This document shows, piece after piece, positions 1-7,977 of a DNA stretch of 26,338 nucleotides. Where the stretch lies: the NCBI GenBank assembly GCA_964608735.1, contig CAZSPL010000027.1:1-26338 (forward strand), read 5' to 3'. This DNA is from CAZSPL01 sp964608735. GTDB lineage: Bacteria; JAJVIF01; JAPKYR01; CAZSPL01. The notes below the pieces were generated by a model, which was given only the letters and a program-made list of their open reading frames with translations, ran no database searches and was not told where the DNA came from. Numbering within the stretch: the first letter of the stretch is position 1; every line of letters begins with the position of its first letter. Position numbers and translations under genes: made by a program.

Positions 1-20
1 CCCGGCGGGGCTTTTCTTTT
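1..20 (+). terminator. 3' half of an upstream intrinsic terminator
   Basis: The window opens with the GC-rich arm CCCGGCGGGG followed by CTTTTCTTTT. This looks like the descending arm and U-tract of an intrinsic terminator whose other arm lies before the window. It would separate sucC from whatever precedes it. The missing arm makes this an inference. Confidence 0.45.
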
Positions 21-42
21 ATATTCCTTTGCTCAATCCGGC

Positions 43-71
43 TTGACACAAGTTTCACGCGGATTTAACAT
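43..71 (+). promoter_or_regulatory. sigma70-type promoter for sucCD
   Basis: A perfect -35 hexamer TTGACA (43-48) is followed by a 17-base spacer and TAACAT (66-71), which matches four of six -10 positions. It lies 65 bases upstream of the sucC start, in a non-coding stretch after a terminator tail, so it is well placed to drive sucC-sucD. Confidence 0.65.
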
Positions 72-135
72 CTACCCCGTTTTCGTTTCGACATAAGCTC
101 CCAGCATTCCATGGCTGGAAAGAGAGGTATTTGCG

Positions 136-1287
136 TTGAAGATTCAAGAATACCAGGCAAGGGATATCTTCGCTGCCTACAGGCTTCCGGTGCCGCAGAG
201 TTACGTGGCCGCCACCCCGGAAGAGGCCGAAGCCGCGGCGCTGAAGATCGGCAAGCCGGTCGTGGTGAAGTCGCAGGTTCTGGTTGGCGGACGTGGCAAA
301 GCCGGCGGGGTCAAGCTCGCAAGCGACCCGGCGGACGCTAAACAGAAAGCGAAGGAAATCCTCGCCCTCGAAATCAAGGGGCTTCCGGTGGAAAAGGTGC
401 TCGTCGCCGAAGCAGTGAATATTGCGCAGGAGTATTACATCGGCATCACCATCGATCGCGACAGGCGGAAGGTTGTTCTCATCGCGTCAGCCGCGGGCGG
501 AGTCGATATCGAAGAAGTCGCCGCCAAGACGCCGGAGAAAATAGCAAAGATTTGGGTGGACCCGTTGAAGGGCGTAGAGCAGTACGAGATTCGCGCGGCT
601 TTGTTCAAGGCTGGTTTCGAGCCGCAGTATGTTGCCAAAATCGCCGCGATCCATGCGACGCTCTACCGCATTTTCCTCGACTATGATTGCTCGCTCGTTG
701 AGATAAACCCGATGGTCATCACCAAGGACGGCAAACTCCAGGCCATCGACGCGAAGATAAATTTCGACGACAACGGTCTGTATAAGCATCCCGAATTGAC
801 AAAAATGGCCGAGACCGACAAGACCGACCCGATTGAGCTCGAAGCCCACAAGCGCAAGGTTGAATCATATGTGCGGCTTCCCGGGGGGAATGTCGGCATC
901 ATCGGCAACGGCGCCGGCCTCGTCATGGCCACGATGGATGAAGTCAAGCGCGCGGGAGGGGATCCAGCCGATTTCCTTGATATCGGCGGAAGCGCGACAT
1001 CGGATGTCGTCGGCAACGCGCTCGAGATCGTTTTGATGGATGAATTCGTCAAGGGGATACTTATCAACATCTTCGCTGGTATCGCGCGATGCGATATCAT
1101 CGCCGAAGGCCTTCTGCAGGCCACGAAACGGATGGATATCAAGATACCGATTGTTATAAGGATGCAGGGCACCAATGCCGAGAAGGGGAAGGAAATCCTC
1201 GCGGGCACCATCATGCAGCCGGTCGATACGCTACCGGAGGGCGCCGCGAAGATTGTTTCGATTATCAAGGGAGGAGGTGCGGCATGA
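136..1287 (+). CDS. sucC: Succinyl-CoA synthetase (ADP/GDP-forming), beta subunit
   Basis: Beta subunit of cytoplasmic succinyl-CoA synthetase, which interconverts succinyl-CoA and succinate with substrate-level phosphorylation in the TCA cycle. The 383-residue protein has the family length. The N-terminal ATP-grasp part shows MKIQEYQA and the nucleotide-loop signature VGGRGKAGGVK (about residues 51-61). The metal-site segment SLVEINP follows. The C-terminal CoA-ligase half has the GNGAGL and DIGGSA motifs that contact the alpha subunit phosphohistidine. The start is TTG at 136, preceded by the Shine-Dalgarno-like AGAGAGG; the sequence aligns with the family from its first residue. The stop overlaps the sucD start by four bases (ATGA), implying translational coupling. 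Assignment is secure; nucleotide preference is not determined. Confidence 0.96.
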   Translation: MKIQEYQARDIFAAYRLPVPQSYVAATPEEAEAAALKIGKPVVVKSQVLVGGRGKAGGVKLASDPADAKQKAKEILALEIKGLPVEKVLVAEAVNIAQEYYIGITIDRDRRKVVLIASAAGGVDIEEVAAKTPEKIAKIWVDPLKGVEQYEIRAALFKAGFEPQYVAKIAAIHATLYRIFLDYDCSLVEINPMVITKDGKLQAIDAKINFDDNGLYKHPELTKMAETDKTDPIELEAHKRKVESYVRLPGGNVGIIGNGAGLVMATMDEVKRAGGDPADFLDIGGSATSDVVGNALEIVLMDEFVKGILINIFAGIARCDIIAEGLLQATKRMDIKIPIVIRMQGTNAEKGKEILAGTIMQPVDTLPEGAAKIVSIIKGGGAA

Positions 1288-2150
1288 GTATCATCATCGA
1301 CGAGAAAACAAGGGTGGTCGTACAGGGGATCACCGGCCGCGACGGTTCCTTCCAGACGAAGCTGATGGTGAAGGAAGGCACGAAGGTCGTCGCCGGTGTC
1401 ACGCCCGGCAAGGGTGGGCAGGATTTCGAGGGGATACCCATCTTCAATACCGTCAAAGAAGCGGTCGAGCAGGCCGGCGCCAATGCAAGCCTTGTGCTCG
1501 TACCTGCATTCGCGGCATCGGATGCCGTGCTCGAATCCATCGATTCGGGCGTGAAAGTGGTTGTCGCGATAACTGAAGGAGTGCCGATACTCGATTCGAT
1601 AAGGATTTTCAACATACTGAAAGGTACGAATATCAGGTTGATCGGCCCCAACTGCCCGGGAATCATTTCACCCGGCAAATGCAAGGTCGGCATACTTCCC
1701 GGCCGTATATTCAAACAGGGCCCGGTGGGACTTGTAAGCCGCTCGGGCACGTTGACCTATGAAATAGTGAACGAGCTTACGATGGCCGGGCTTGGGCAGT
1801 CGACCTGCATCGGCATCGGCGGCGACCCGATCATCGGCACGACATTCATCGATGTCCTCCCGATGTTCGAGGAAGACCCGGAGACGAAGGCTGTCGTGAT
1901 GGTAGGCGAGATAGGCGGTTCGGATGAAGAGGTCGCGGCGGAATTCATCAAGAAGATGAAGAAACCGGTGATCGGGTTCATCGGCGGACGTACCGCCCCC
2001 AAGGGCAAACGGATGGGCCACGCGGGCGCTATTGTCAGCGGCAAGACCGGGACGGCGGAAGCCAAGGTAGAGGCGCTTACGGAAGCGGGAGTGCCCATCG
2101 CGGATACGGCAAGGCAGATCGCCGAACTTGTCGCGAAAGCTCTCAAATAG
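1284..2150 (+). CDS. sucD: Succinyl-CoA synthetase, alpha subunit
   Basis: Alpha subunit partner of SucC. It binds CoA and carries the phosphohistidine intermediate. The 288-residue protein starts at ATG 1284, inside the sucC stop and 8-10 bases after a strong GGGAGGAGG. The open frame extends further upstream, but that part is only a shadow of sucC. Seen in order: the N-terminal CoA-binding Rossmann segment with TGRDGSFQT and VTPGKGG, then GPNCPGIISP, SRSGTLTYE, GIGGDPIIGT, and the active-site RMGHAGAIV with His246. The 4-base overlap with sucC and the terminator right after the stop define a two-gene operon. No other TCA gene lies nearby. Confidence 0.96.
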   Translation: MSIIIDEKTRVVVQGITGRDGSFQTKLMVKEGTKVVAGVTPGKGGQDFEGIPIFNTVKEAVEQAGANASLVLVPAFAASDAVLESIDSGVKVVVAITEGVPILDSIRIFNILKGTNIRLIGPNCPGIISPGKCKVGILPGRIFKQGPVGLVSRSGTLTYEIVNELTMAGLGQSTCIGIGGDPIIGTTFIDVLPMFEEDPETKAVVMVGEIGGSDEEVAAEFIKKMKKPVIGFIGGRTAPKGKRMGHAGAIVSGKTGTAEAKVEALTEAGVPIADTARQIAELVAKALK

Positions 2151-2184
2151 TGTCGGTCCGCGGTCAGAATCGAATATTCCTTGA

Positions 2185-2212
2185 GGGCAGGCGCTGACCT
2201 GCCCTTGTTTTT
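2185..2212 (+). terminator. Intrinsic terminator after sucCD
   Basis: A perfect 7-bp stem GGGCAGG/CCTGCCC (2185-2191 with 2198-2204) closes the loop CGCTGA and is followed by TTGTTTTT. It lies 35 bases after the sucD stop and ends the sucCD transcript. Confidence 0.85.
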
Positions 2213-2224
2213 GGGTTCCATAAG

Positions 2225-2749
2225 TTGATGGGGAAAGCTGTAAAGGAAAAACAGAGAATTCACCTTTCGATCGGCTCGAATATCGGCGACCGCGAGGAAT
2301 ACCTCAAGTCCGCTATCAAGCTGTTCGACCTTTTTCCCGAAACCGATGTGGTTGCTACATCGGATATCTACCTCTGCGAACCTGTCGGCAAAGGCTTCAA
2401 GGGTTATTTTCTGAACATGGCGGCGTGCATCGAGACCACGCTTTCATTGACGGATTTTCATCGCGGCCTGCTGGAAATCGAATTGATACTCGGGAAGATA
2501 AAGACCCCCGGAAGCAATGACCGCACCATCGATATCGACATCATATTCGCCGGCAAGCGTACCGGTAAATTCAGGGGCCTGATAATCCCCCACCCGAGAT
2601 ACTCGAAGCGGTCTTTCGTGCTGATGCCGCTGCTTGATCTCGAGGCTACACTGCGAGAACAGCAGGCGAATGATGTTCACAGGTACCTCGACAAGCTCGA
2701 AAGCAGGGATAAGACCCTTTGCCTTAAATACAAGAAAATGGTATATTAA
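2225..2749 (+). CDS. folK: 2-amino-4-hydroxy-6-hydroxymethyldihydropteridine pyrophosphokinase (HPPK)
   Basis: HPPK transfers pyrophosphate from ATP to 6-hydroxymethyl-7,8-dihydropterin, the step before dihydropteroate synthase in folate synthesis. The protein is about 174 residues, slightly longer than the E. coli form. It shows the N-terminal LSIGSNIGDREEYL, the Mg-binding DRTIDIDI (the two Asp of the usual RTLDLDI), and IIPHPRYSKRSFVL. The start is uncertain: TTG 2225 and ATG 2228 are adjacent, and neither has a good Shine-Dalgarno site. The gene follows the sucCD terminator by 13 bases, so I see no promoter; expression may depend on read-through. The other folate genes (folP, folB, folE) are absent here. 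Confidence 0.9.
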   Translation: MMGKAVKEKQRIHLSIGSNIGDREEYLKSAIKLFDLFPETDVVATSDIYLCEPVGKGFKGYFLNMAACIETTLSLTDFHRGLLEIELILGKIKTPGSNDRTIDIDIIFAGKRTGKFRGLIIPHPRYSKRSFVLMPLLDLEATLREQQANDVHRYLDKLESRDKTLCLKYKKMVY

Positions 2750-2760
2750 TAATGACGCTT

Positions 2761-2805
2761 GGATCCCTTACGGGACCGGGACGGACAATAAGCCGGTAAA
2801 CCGGC
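2761..2805 (+). other. Two small hairpins in the folK-panB intergenic region
   Basis: Two compact hairpins occur in tandem: GG(a)TCCC-TTAC-GGGACC (2761-2777) and GCCGG-TAAA-CCGGC (2792-2805). The terminator at 2808 follows directly. They could be part of the folK 3' end or of a structured leader whose transcript continues into panB. I do not recognise a known riboswitch consensus. Confidence 0.35.
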
Positions 2806-2807
2806 AG

Positions 2808-2832
2808 ACCTTCCGTTTCGGGAAGGTTTTTT
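2808..2832 (+). terminator. Intrinsic terminator between folK and panB
   Basis: A 7-bp stem ACCTTCC/GGAAGGT (2808-2814 with 2821-2827) closes the loop GTTTCG and runs into six T residues (2827-2832). It ends the folK transcript. If transcription starts upstream of 2760, it could instead act as an attenuator for panB. Confidence 0.8.
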
Positions 2833-2859
2833 GATTTATCGGAATGCGGCCCGTGAAAT
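2831..2859 (+). promoter_or_regulatory. Possible promoter of the pan-nad operon
   Basis: TTGATT (2831-2836), a 17-base spacer and TGAAAT (2854-2859) each match four of six consensus positions. The site lies just after the folK terminator and about 47 bases before panB. The -10 candidate is also one arm of the leader palindrome, so a promoter role and a hairpin role compete. Confidence 0.3.
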
Positions 2860-2877
2860 GTGATTTCAGGGCTGCAT
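2844..2877 (+). promoter_or_regulatory. Long hairpin just upstream of the panB ribosome-binding site
   Basis: ATGCGGCCC (2844-2852) pairs with GGGCTGCAT (2869-2877), including one G-U pair. After a single bulged G, TGAAAT pairs with ATTTCA around a GTG loop. This gives about 15 base pairs. No T-run follows, so it is not a terminator. It ends 14 bases before the panB Shine-Dalgarno GGAGGAG (2892-2898). It may be an operator at the DNA level or a translation/stability element in RNA. Confidence 0.5.
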
Positions 2878-2905
2878 CGAACGATGAATTTGGAGGAGAA
2901 CGGAG

Positions 2906-3784
2906 TTGGATCTCAAAAAGACCACCATCCAGACCTTGCGTACGAAGAAGGCGCGCGGCGAGAAGATCGCCATGCTGACCGCATACGACTACCCCATCGC
3001 CAATTTGCTCGATTCGGCCAAGATAGATGGCATCCTCGTCGGGGACAGCCTCGGGCAGGTCGTCCAGGGACGCGATGACACCCTCGCGGTCACCGTCGAT
3101 GACGTCATATATCATTCCCGGGCGGTGAGACGCGGCGCCGAACAGAGCCTCATCGTAGGCGATATGCCGTTCATGTCATACCAGGCCAACGATGACGATG
3201 GTCTGCACAACGCCGGGCGGCTGATGAAAGAGGGAGGATGTCACGCGGTCAAGCTCGAAGGGGCTGGGCGTTTTACCGGGCTTATAGCGAAGCTCGTGGA
3301 ATCGGGAATCCCGGTAATGGGCCACCTCGGACTCACCCCCCAGTCCATCAATGTATTCGGCGGATATCGCGTACAGGGCAAGCTCGAAAAGGACGCCCGC
3401 CGGATTTATTCACAGGCGAAGGAACTTGAATCGGCGGGATGTTTCGCCGTCGTGCTCGAATGTATCCCGATGGAGATCGCCGGCGAAATCACCAGGGATA
3501 TTTCGATACCGACCATCGGCATCGGCGCGGGGCCGGATTGCGACGGCCAGATACTCGTGATAAACGACCTCATCAACCTCTACCCCGGGTTCTGCCCGAA
3601 ATTCGTGCGACGTTACGCCGACGTGGGGGCGATAATCCAGGACGCGGTTTCGCGTTATATCGACGACGTACGCTCAAAGGCGTTCCCGAGCGAGGCGGAG
3701 TCGTTCCGCATGAGGCCCGCCAAATCGAGGAAGGCATCGGTACAGGAAAAGACACCGGGCAATTATTCCGAGGGGGATGAATAG
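2906..3784 (+). CDS. panB: 3-methyl-2-oxobutanoate hydroxymethyltransferase
   Basis: PanB transfers a hydroxymethyl group from 5,10-methylene-tetrahydrofolate to alpha-ketoisovalerate, giving ketopantoate, the first committed step to pantothenate. The 292-residue protein shows TAYDYPIANL, GDSLG with metal ligand Asp47, GDMPF with Asp86, AVKLEGA with Glu118, and LECIPMEIA with catalytic-type Glu185. These correspond to the conserved residues of the E. coli enzyme. The start is TTG 2906, eight bases after GGAGGAG. It leads a packed operon: panC begins 12 bases after the stop. The last 30 or so residues are a charged tail beyond the usual fold. The folate cofactor it needs links it to the neighbouring folK. 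Confidence 0.96.
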   Translation: MDLKKTTIQTLRTKKARGEKIAMLTAYDYPIANLLDSAKIDGILVGDSLGQVVQGRDDTLAVTVDDVIYHSRAVRRGAEQSLIVGDMPFMSYQANDDDGLHNAGRLMKEGGCHAVKLEGAGRFTGLIAKLVESGIPVMGHLGLTPQSINVFGGYRVQGKLEKDARRIYSQAKELESAGCFAVVLECIPMEIAGEITRDISIPTIGIGAGPDCDGQILVINDLINLYPGFCPKFVRRYADVGAIIQDAVSRYIDDVRSKAFPSEAESFRMRPAKSRKASVQEKTPGNYSEGDE

Positions 3785-3795
3785 AAACGGGGATT

Positions 3796-4653
3796 ATGCA
3801 AATCGTCAGGACAATCCCTGAAACCAGGGAAGCAATAAATGGTTTGAAGCGCGAAGGCATCCTCGGATGCGTACCGACGATGGGCTATCTCCACGACGGG
3901 CACCTGTCGTTGATGCGCGCGTCGGTGAGCGAGTGCGCGAGGACATCGGTCACGATTTTCGTAAATCCGACACAATTCTCAGAGGGCGAAGATTTCGAAG
4001 TCTATCCGAGAGATGAGCCCGGGGATTTGCGCAAGTGCGATGATGCCGGGGCCGATATCGTGTTCATCCCGGAAACGGAAGCGATGTACAGGCGGGATTC
4101 TTCGGTATATGTGGACGAGGATGTCCTCAGCAAGTATTTATGCGGGCGCGAACGCCCCGCCCATTTCCGTGGAGTATTGACCGTCGTCGCGAAGCTGTTC
4201 AACATCATCCAGCCGGATGTCGCTTATTTCGGCAGCAAGGATTACCAGCAGGGGGTTCTCATAAAGCGGATGGTCCGCGACCTGGATTTCCCGCTGGAAA
4301 TAAAGCTTCTGCCGATTATCCGCGAGGCGGACGGGCTGGCGATGTCGAGCCGGAACGCTTACCTGAGCAGCGATGAACGCTCGCAGGCGGTTGTGCTGAA
4401 TGAATCACTCGAATTGGCGCGAAGGATGTATAACGCCGGGGAGAGGAGTGCGAAGAAAATTCGTGAAGCCGTGGTGTCGCACATCGGCAAGGCTCCGCTG
4501 GCGCAAATTGGATACGTGGAACTTCGCGATGCCGACAATCTCGAACCCGTCAAGATGATAGACCGCCCCACGCTCTTAGCGATGGCGGTCAGGTTCGGGA
4601 AGACCAGACTTATTGACAATACCGTTCTGGCTGACGGAGCGGAGGAGGCATAG
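3796..4653 (+). CDS. panC: Pantothenate synthetase (pantoate-beta-alanine ligase)
   Basis: PanC condenses pantoate with beta-alanine using ATP, through a pantoyl-adenylate, in the cytoplasm. The 285-residue protein has the nucleotidyltransferase signature PTMGYLHDGHLSL (HxGH at residues 33-36), then IFVNPTQF, the YFGSKDYQQ segment, and the KMSKS-equivalent AMSSRNAYLS. The start is ATG 3796. It lies between panB and panD with short gaps on both sides (11 and 4 bases). A panE-type ketopantoate reductase, which would supply pantoate, is not in the cluster and must be elsewhere or replaced by ilvC. Confidence 0.96.
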   Translation: MQIVRTIPETREAINGLKREGILGCVPTMGYLHDGHLSLMRASVSECARTSVTIFVNPTQFSEGEDFEVYPRDEPGDLRKCDDAGADIVFIPETEAMYRRDSSVYVDEDVLSKYLCGRERPAHFRGVLTVVAKLFNIIQPDVAYFGSKDYQQGVLIKRMVRDLDFPLEIKLLPIIREADGLAMSSRNAYLSSDERSQAVVLNESLELARRMYNAGERSAKKIREAVVSHIGKAPLAQIGYVELRDADNLEPVKMIDRPTLLAMAVRFGKTRLIDNTVLADGAEEA

Positions 4654-4657
4654 TAGG

Positions 4658-5017
4658 ATGTTCAGGCAATTTTTAAGATGTAAACTACATCTGCCGCGTG
4701 TGACCGAGGCGAATGTCGAGTACACCGGCTCCCTGACCATAGACGAGGAAATCATGAGTGCCGCCGGGATAGAGCCGTTCGAGAAGCTTCTCGTGGCGAA
4801 TGTCGAAAACGGCGCGAGGCTCGAAACATATGCCATCCCCGGCCCCGCGGGCAGCAGGGCCATCGGGCTTAACGGCGCGGCCGCGAGACTCGGCAGCGTG
4901 GGCGACAGGATTATCGTCATGGTTTTCGGCATTTTCAGCGAGGATGAACGTCCCGCCCCGAAACTGCTGCTGTTCGATGAGAATAACAACATAGTCAAGA
5001 TTACAGAGGCGAAATAA
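4658..5017 (+). CDS. panD: Aspartate 1-decarboxylase precursor
   Basis: PanD decarboxylates L-aspartate to beta-alanine, the second substrate of PanC. It is a pyruvoyl enzyme made by self-cleavage. The 119-residue protein begins at ATG 4658, ten bases after GGAGGAGG inside the end of panC; an upstream in-frame ATG at 4613 would overlap panC and add residues unlike the family. The cleavage site EYTGSLTID places Gly24-Ser25 exactly where the family has it. The conserved ENGARLETY and AARL segments follow. It ends one base before nadA, so aspartate-consuming steps for CoA and NAD are adjacent. Confidence 0.96.
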   Translation: MFRQFLRCKLHLPRVTEANVEYTGSLTIDEEIMSAAGIEPFEKLLVANVENGARLETYAIPGPAGSRAIGLNGAAARLGSVGDRIIVMVFGIFSEDERPAPKLLLFDENNNIVKITEAK

Positions 5018-5018
5018 T

Positions 5019-5933
5019 ATGACTGAAGAAGAAATCATCAAGCGGATAAAAGAGCTGAAGGTGGAGCGTAACGCCGTAATCCTCGCCCACAACTACCAGA
5101 TTCCCGCCGTGCAGGATATTGCCGACTATACCGGCGACAGCCTCGAGCTTTCGCGTATCGCGGCTAAGGTGGATGCGGATGTCATCCTGTTCTGCGGGGT
5201 CGATTTCATGGCCGAGACAGCGAAGATTCTTTCACCGCAGAAGACGGTACTCGTTCCCGACCGGGGCGCCATATGCCCTATGGCCGAGATGGTCGATATC
5301 GAAGACCTTCAGAAGCTGAAGGACGCGCATCCCGGTGTGCCGGTCATGTGCTATGTCAATTCATCCGCTGAAATCAAGGCGGAGAGCGATGTCTGCTGTA
5401 CATCGGCGAACTCGCTCGCGCTGGCGAAATCAATAGATTCGAACGACGTGATTTTCGTACCCGATAAATCGCTGGGCGGCTACACGGGCGCCGAGACCGG
5501 CAAGAATTTCATCCTGTATGACGGCTTCTGCCCTACCCACCACCGCATTCTCGCCGACGATCTCAAGCGAACGAAGGAGGCTCATCCCGGAGCTGTGGTA
5601 CTGGCGCATCCCGAATGCACCGAGGATGTCCGCGCGCTCGCCGACCATATAGCGTCGACGTCAGGCATCCTCAAACTGGCGAAGGAGCTTCCGGCCAAGG
5701 AATTCATCATATGCACGGAGCAGGGATTGAATCACAGGCTGTGCAAGGAAAATCCCGATAAAACATTCATCTCACCCTCGAACCTGAACATCTGCCCCAA
5801 CATGAAGAAGAATACGCTGATGAAAATGATGGAATCGCTCGAGAAGATGCAGTATAAAATCGAGATCGATGAAGAAGTCCGCAAGAGAGCGAAGAACGCG
5901 ATAGACAAGATGGTTGCTTCACTGGGAAATTGA
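5019..5933 (+). CDS. nadA: Quinolinate synthase
   Basis: NadA condenses iminoaspartate with dihydroxyacetone phosphate to quinolinate, using a [4Fe-4S] cluster. The 304-residue protein shows ILAHNYQIPAVQDIADYTGDS at the N terminus and the three cluster cysteines Cys86 (GAICPM), Cys171 (GFCPTHH) and Cys259 (NICPNM). The HPEC segment typical of the family is also present. It starts one base after the panD stop. The labile cluster fits an anaerobic or microaerobic setting. Its substrate would come from the aspartate dehydrogenase encoded next. Confidence 0.96.
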   Translation: MTEEEIIKRIKELKVERNAVILAHNYQIPAVQDIADYTGDSLELSRIAAKVDADVILFCGVDFMAETAKILSPQKTVLVPDRGAICPMAEMVDIEDLQKLKDAHPGVPVMCYVNSSAEIKAESDVCCTSANSLALAKSIDSNDVIFVPDKSLGGYTGAETGKNFILYDGFCPTHHRILADDLKRTKEAHPGAVVLAHPECTEDVRALADHIASTSGILKLAKELPAKEFIICTEQGLNHRLCKENPDKTFISPSNLNICPNMKKNTLMKMMESLEKMQYKIEIDEEVRKRAKNAIDKMVASLGN

Positions 5934-5968
5934 TACTCTTATTACGGTCAGCAATACTGGAGAGGTAA

Positions 5969-6787
5969 ATGCACAAAGATACGAACGGCAAGCTGAATAT
6001 CGGAATCATCGGGCTCGGCTCGATTGGAACATTTTTAATCGATGAGTTGCAGAAGGAGAAGTATCTCGAAGTTATTGCCGCGGCGGATGTAAGCGGGGAA
6101 CGCCGCGATGCCATCGGGGCTAAGTATCCCGGCGTCGCCCTTACAGATGATTTCACCGGTTTTTCGGATGATGTCGATGTCTATGTCGAATGCGCGTCGG
6201 CATCCATCGCCGACACGGTCGCGAAGTACGCCATCGAGAAGGGAAAAATAGCGATAATCGCATCGGTGGGCGGATTGAGCGATATACGTCCCCTCCGTAG
6301 GCTTGCCCGTGAAACCGGCGGGCATCTCTATATACCTTCCGGCGCCATCGCGGGCCTCGACGCCCTCAAGGCGATCCCGGCGGAGAGCATCAGGGAAGTC
6401 AGCATCACCACCACCAAGAATCCGGCGAATTTCAAAGGCGCGTCATATATAAAGGAAATGGGTATCGACCTCGACGCCATCACCGGGCCGACGGTCATAT
6501 TCGAGGGCAATGCACGCGACGCGGTGCTGGCATTTCCGCGCAACGTCAACGTGAGCGCGATACTTTCATATGCCGGCATCGGGCGCGAGAACACAAAGGT
6601 CGTTGTGAAAGCCGACCCGGCGCTCACCGTGAACCGTCACGATATTCTCATCCGCTCCGATCACGGCGAAATCCAAGTCCAGGTAAACAACGTACCGTTC
6701 GAACTGAATCCCCGGACATCGAAGCTCGCGGCGTTCAGCATACTTGCGGCGGTTAAATCGCTGGTGTATACAATAACCATAGGGTGA
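5969..6787 (+). CDS. nadX: L-aspartate dehydrogenase (NAD(P)-dependent)
   Basis: Oxidises L-aspartate to iminoaspartate with NAD(P)+, replacing the oxygen- or fumarate-using oxidase NadB. The 272-residue protein has an N-terminal Rossmann loop GIIGLGSIG (about residues 12-20) and then YVECASASI. The family hallmark PSGAIAGLDALKA follows, and then FPRNVNVSA and a C-terminal NPRTSKLAA. The start is ATG 5969, with GGAGAGG nine bases upstream. It sits between nadA and nadC, which supports a role in de novo NAD synthesis rather than aspartate breakdown. Its stop overlaps the region of the nadC start. Confidence 0.93.
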   Translation: MHKDTNGKLNIGIIGLGSIGTFLIDELQKEKYLEVIAAADVSGERRDAIGAKYPGVALTDDFTGFSDDVDVYVECASASIADTVAKYAIEKGKIAIIASVGGLSDIRPLRRLARETGGHLYIPSGAIAGLDALKAIPAESIREVSITTTKNPANFKGASYIKEMGIDLDAITGPTVIFEGNARDAVLAFPRNVNVSAILSYAGIGRENTKVVVKADPALTVNRHDILIRSDHGEIQVQVNNVPFELNPRTSKLAAFSILAAVKSLVYTITIG

Positions 6788-6792
6788 TTTTA

Positions 6793-7647
6793 TTGATAGA
6801 CCTGCCTCTGAACATAATCTACATCGAGCGCCTCGTCGACCGCGCCCTCGAGGAAGACATCGGCTCCGGCGACGTCACCACGTCGAGTATCATCGGGACA
6901 TCCGATCGCCGCGCCAAAGCGAACCTTATCGCGAAACAGGACGGTGTGCTGTGCGGTATCGGTATTTTCGAGATTACGGTAAGGCGTCTCGACCCTATGG
7001 CGGCCTTCGGCGGAAAGCTTACCGATGGCGATGAATTCAAAGCAGGCGATGTTCTCAGGCGCATCGAGGCATATGCCGCGCCGCTATTGAGCTCCGAGCG
7101 TACCGCCCTGAATTTCCTGCAGCATCTTTCGGGGATCGCCACGCTTACGAGCAAGTATGTCAAGGCTGTTGAAAAGACGGGAGTACGTATTACCGATACG
7201 AGAAAAACCCTTCCGGGGCTCAGGCTGCTCGAAAAGTATGCCGTCAGATGCGGAGGCGGAAGCAATCACCGGTTCAACCTGTCCGACATGGTGCTGATAA
7301 AAGACAACCATATCGCCTACGCAGGCGGTGTAGGTAAAGCGGTGAACCTCGTGCGGAGCCGCGCGTCTCATTCGCTGAAGATCGAAGTGGAAGTGACATC
7401 GCTCGAGCAGGTCGAGGAAGCCGTGGCAAGTCAGGCTGACGTCATAATGCTCGATAATATGAATATAGAGGATATTCGCTCGGCGGCGGAACTGGCTCGT
7501 GGCAAAGCGCTCATTGAAGCAAGCGGAAATGTGTCCCTGGAAAATGTCAGGGAAATCGCAGCATGCGGAGTAGATATTATTTCGGTGGGACGCGTGACGC
7601 ATTCCGCCCCGAATGTCGATATTTCGCTGGACTTTGAGGAAAGCTGA
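6793..7647 (+). CDS. nadC: Nicotinate-nucleotide pyrophosphorylase (carboxylating)
   Basis: NadC converts quinolinate and PRPP to nicotinate mononucleotide, CO2 and PPi. The product is about 284 residues. It shows LEEDIGSGDVTTS, SERTALNFLQHLSGIAT, TRKTLPGLR, the YAVRCGGGSNHR phosphoribosyl-site segment, LIKDNH, EVEVTS and a C-terminal ISVGRVTHS. Two starts are possible: GTG 6784, overlapping the nadX stop, and TTG 6793, which lies five bases after AGGGTGA. I prefer TTG 6793. It completes the aspartate-to-NaMN branch (nadA, nadX, nadC). Confidence 0.95.
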   Translation: MIDLPLNIIYIERLVDRALEEDIGSGDVTTSSIIGTSDRRAKANLIAKQDGVLCGIGIFEITVRRLDPMAAFGGKLTDGDEFKAGDVLRRIEAYAAPLLSSERTALNFLQHLSGIATLTSKYVKAVEKTGVRITDTRKTLPGLRLLEKYAVRCGGGSNHRFNLSDMVLIKDNHIAYAGGVGKAVNLVRSRASHSLKIEVEVTSLEQVEEAVASQADVIMLDNMNIEDIRSAAELARGKALIEASGNVSLENVREIAACGVDIISVGRVTHSAPNVDISLDFEES

Positions 7648-7672
7648 ACAGCACCATTTACCTGGAGGATTC

Positions 7673-7975
7673 ATGTCGGACGAAAATCATTTGACCCAGC
7701 AGGAACAGATTTCCTTCCTCGAGGAATTTATCAAGCGGATAAACCGTACGCTCGATGAAATCACCAACGGGCGCGATATTCCAAAAGCCATAAAATCACT
7801 CGGCCTGCGTATTCGCGTGCTTGAAGATGCCGATGCGAAAAAGTATTCAGAGCGCCTCGCGGAACTCAAGGAAGAACTGGCGGCTCTCGAAAAACTCTGG
7901 GCGGAGAAGGAACCCATCATCAACCTTCTGCAGGATGAGCGCTCGCTTTACCGCGAAGTCCTGAACAAGATCTGA
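7673..7975 (+). CDS. Hypothetical coiled-coil protein between nadC and coaX
   Basis: A 100-residue protein that I do not recognise. It starts at ATG 7673, seven bases after CTGGAGG; a longer upstream reading overlaps nadC and has no support. It is highly charged, without a signal peptide, membrane segment or cysteine. Residues 60-85 (KYSERLAELKEELAALEKLW) have clear heptad spacing of a coiled coil, and most of the rest is predicted helical by composition. It is 25 bases after nadC and two bases before coaX, so it is co-translated with cofactor genes. It could be an oligomerisation or regulatory partner, but nothing in it shows a catalytic site. Confidence 0.75.
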   Translation: MSDENHLTQQEQISFLEEFIKRINRTLDEITNGRDIPKAIKSLGLRIRVLEDADAKKYSERLAELKEELAALEKLWAEKEPIINLLQDERSLYREVLNKI

Positions 7976-7977
7976 CA

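Noticed and set aside
1089..1283. An N-terminal extension of sucD reaching back into sucC
   Set aside because: The extension is sucC read in another frame; the ribosome-binding site and family alignment place the start at 1284.
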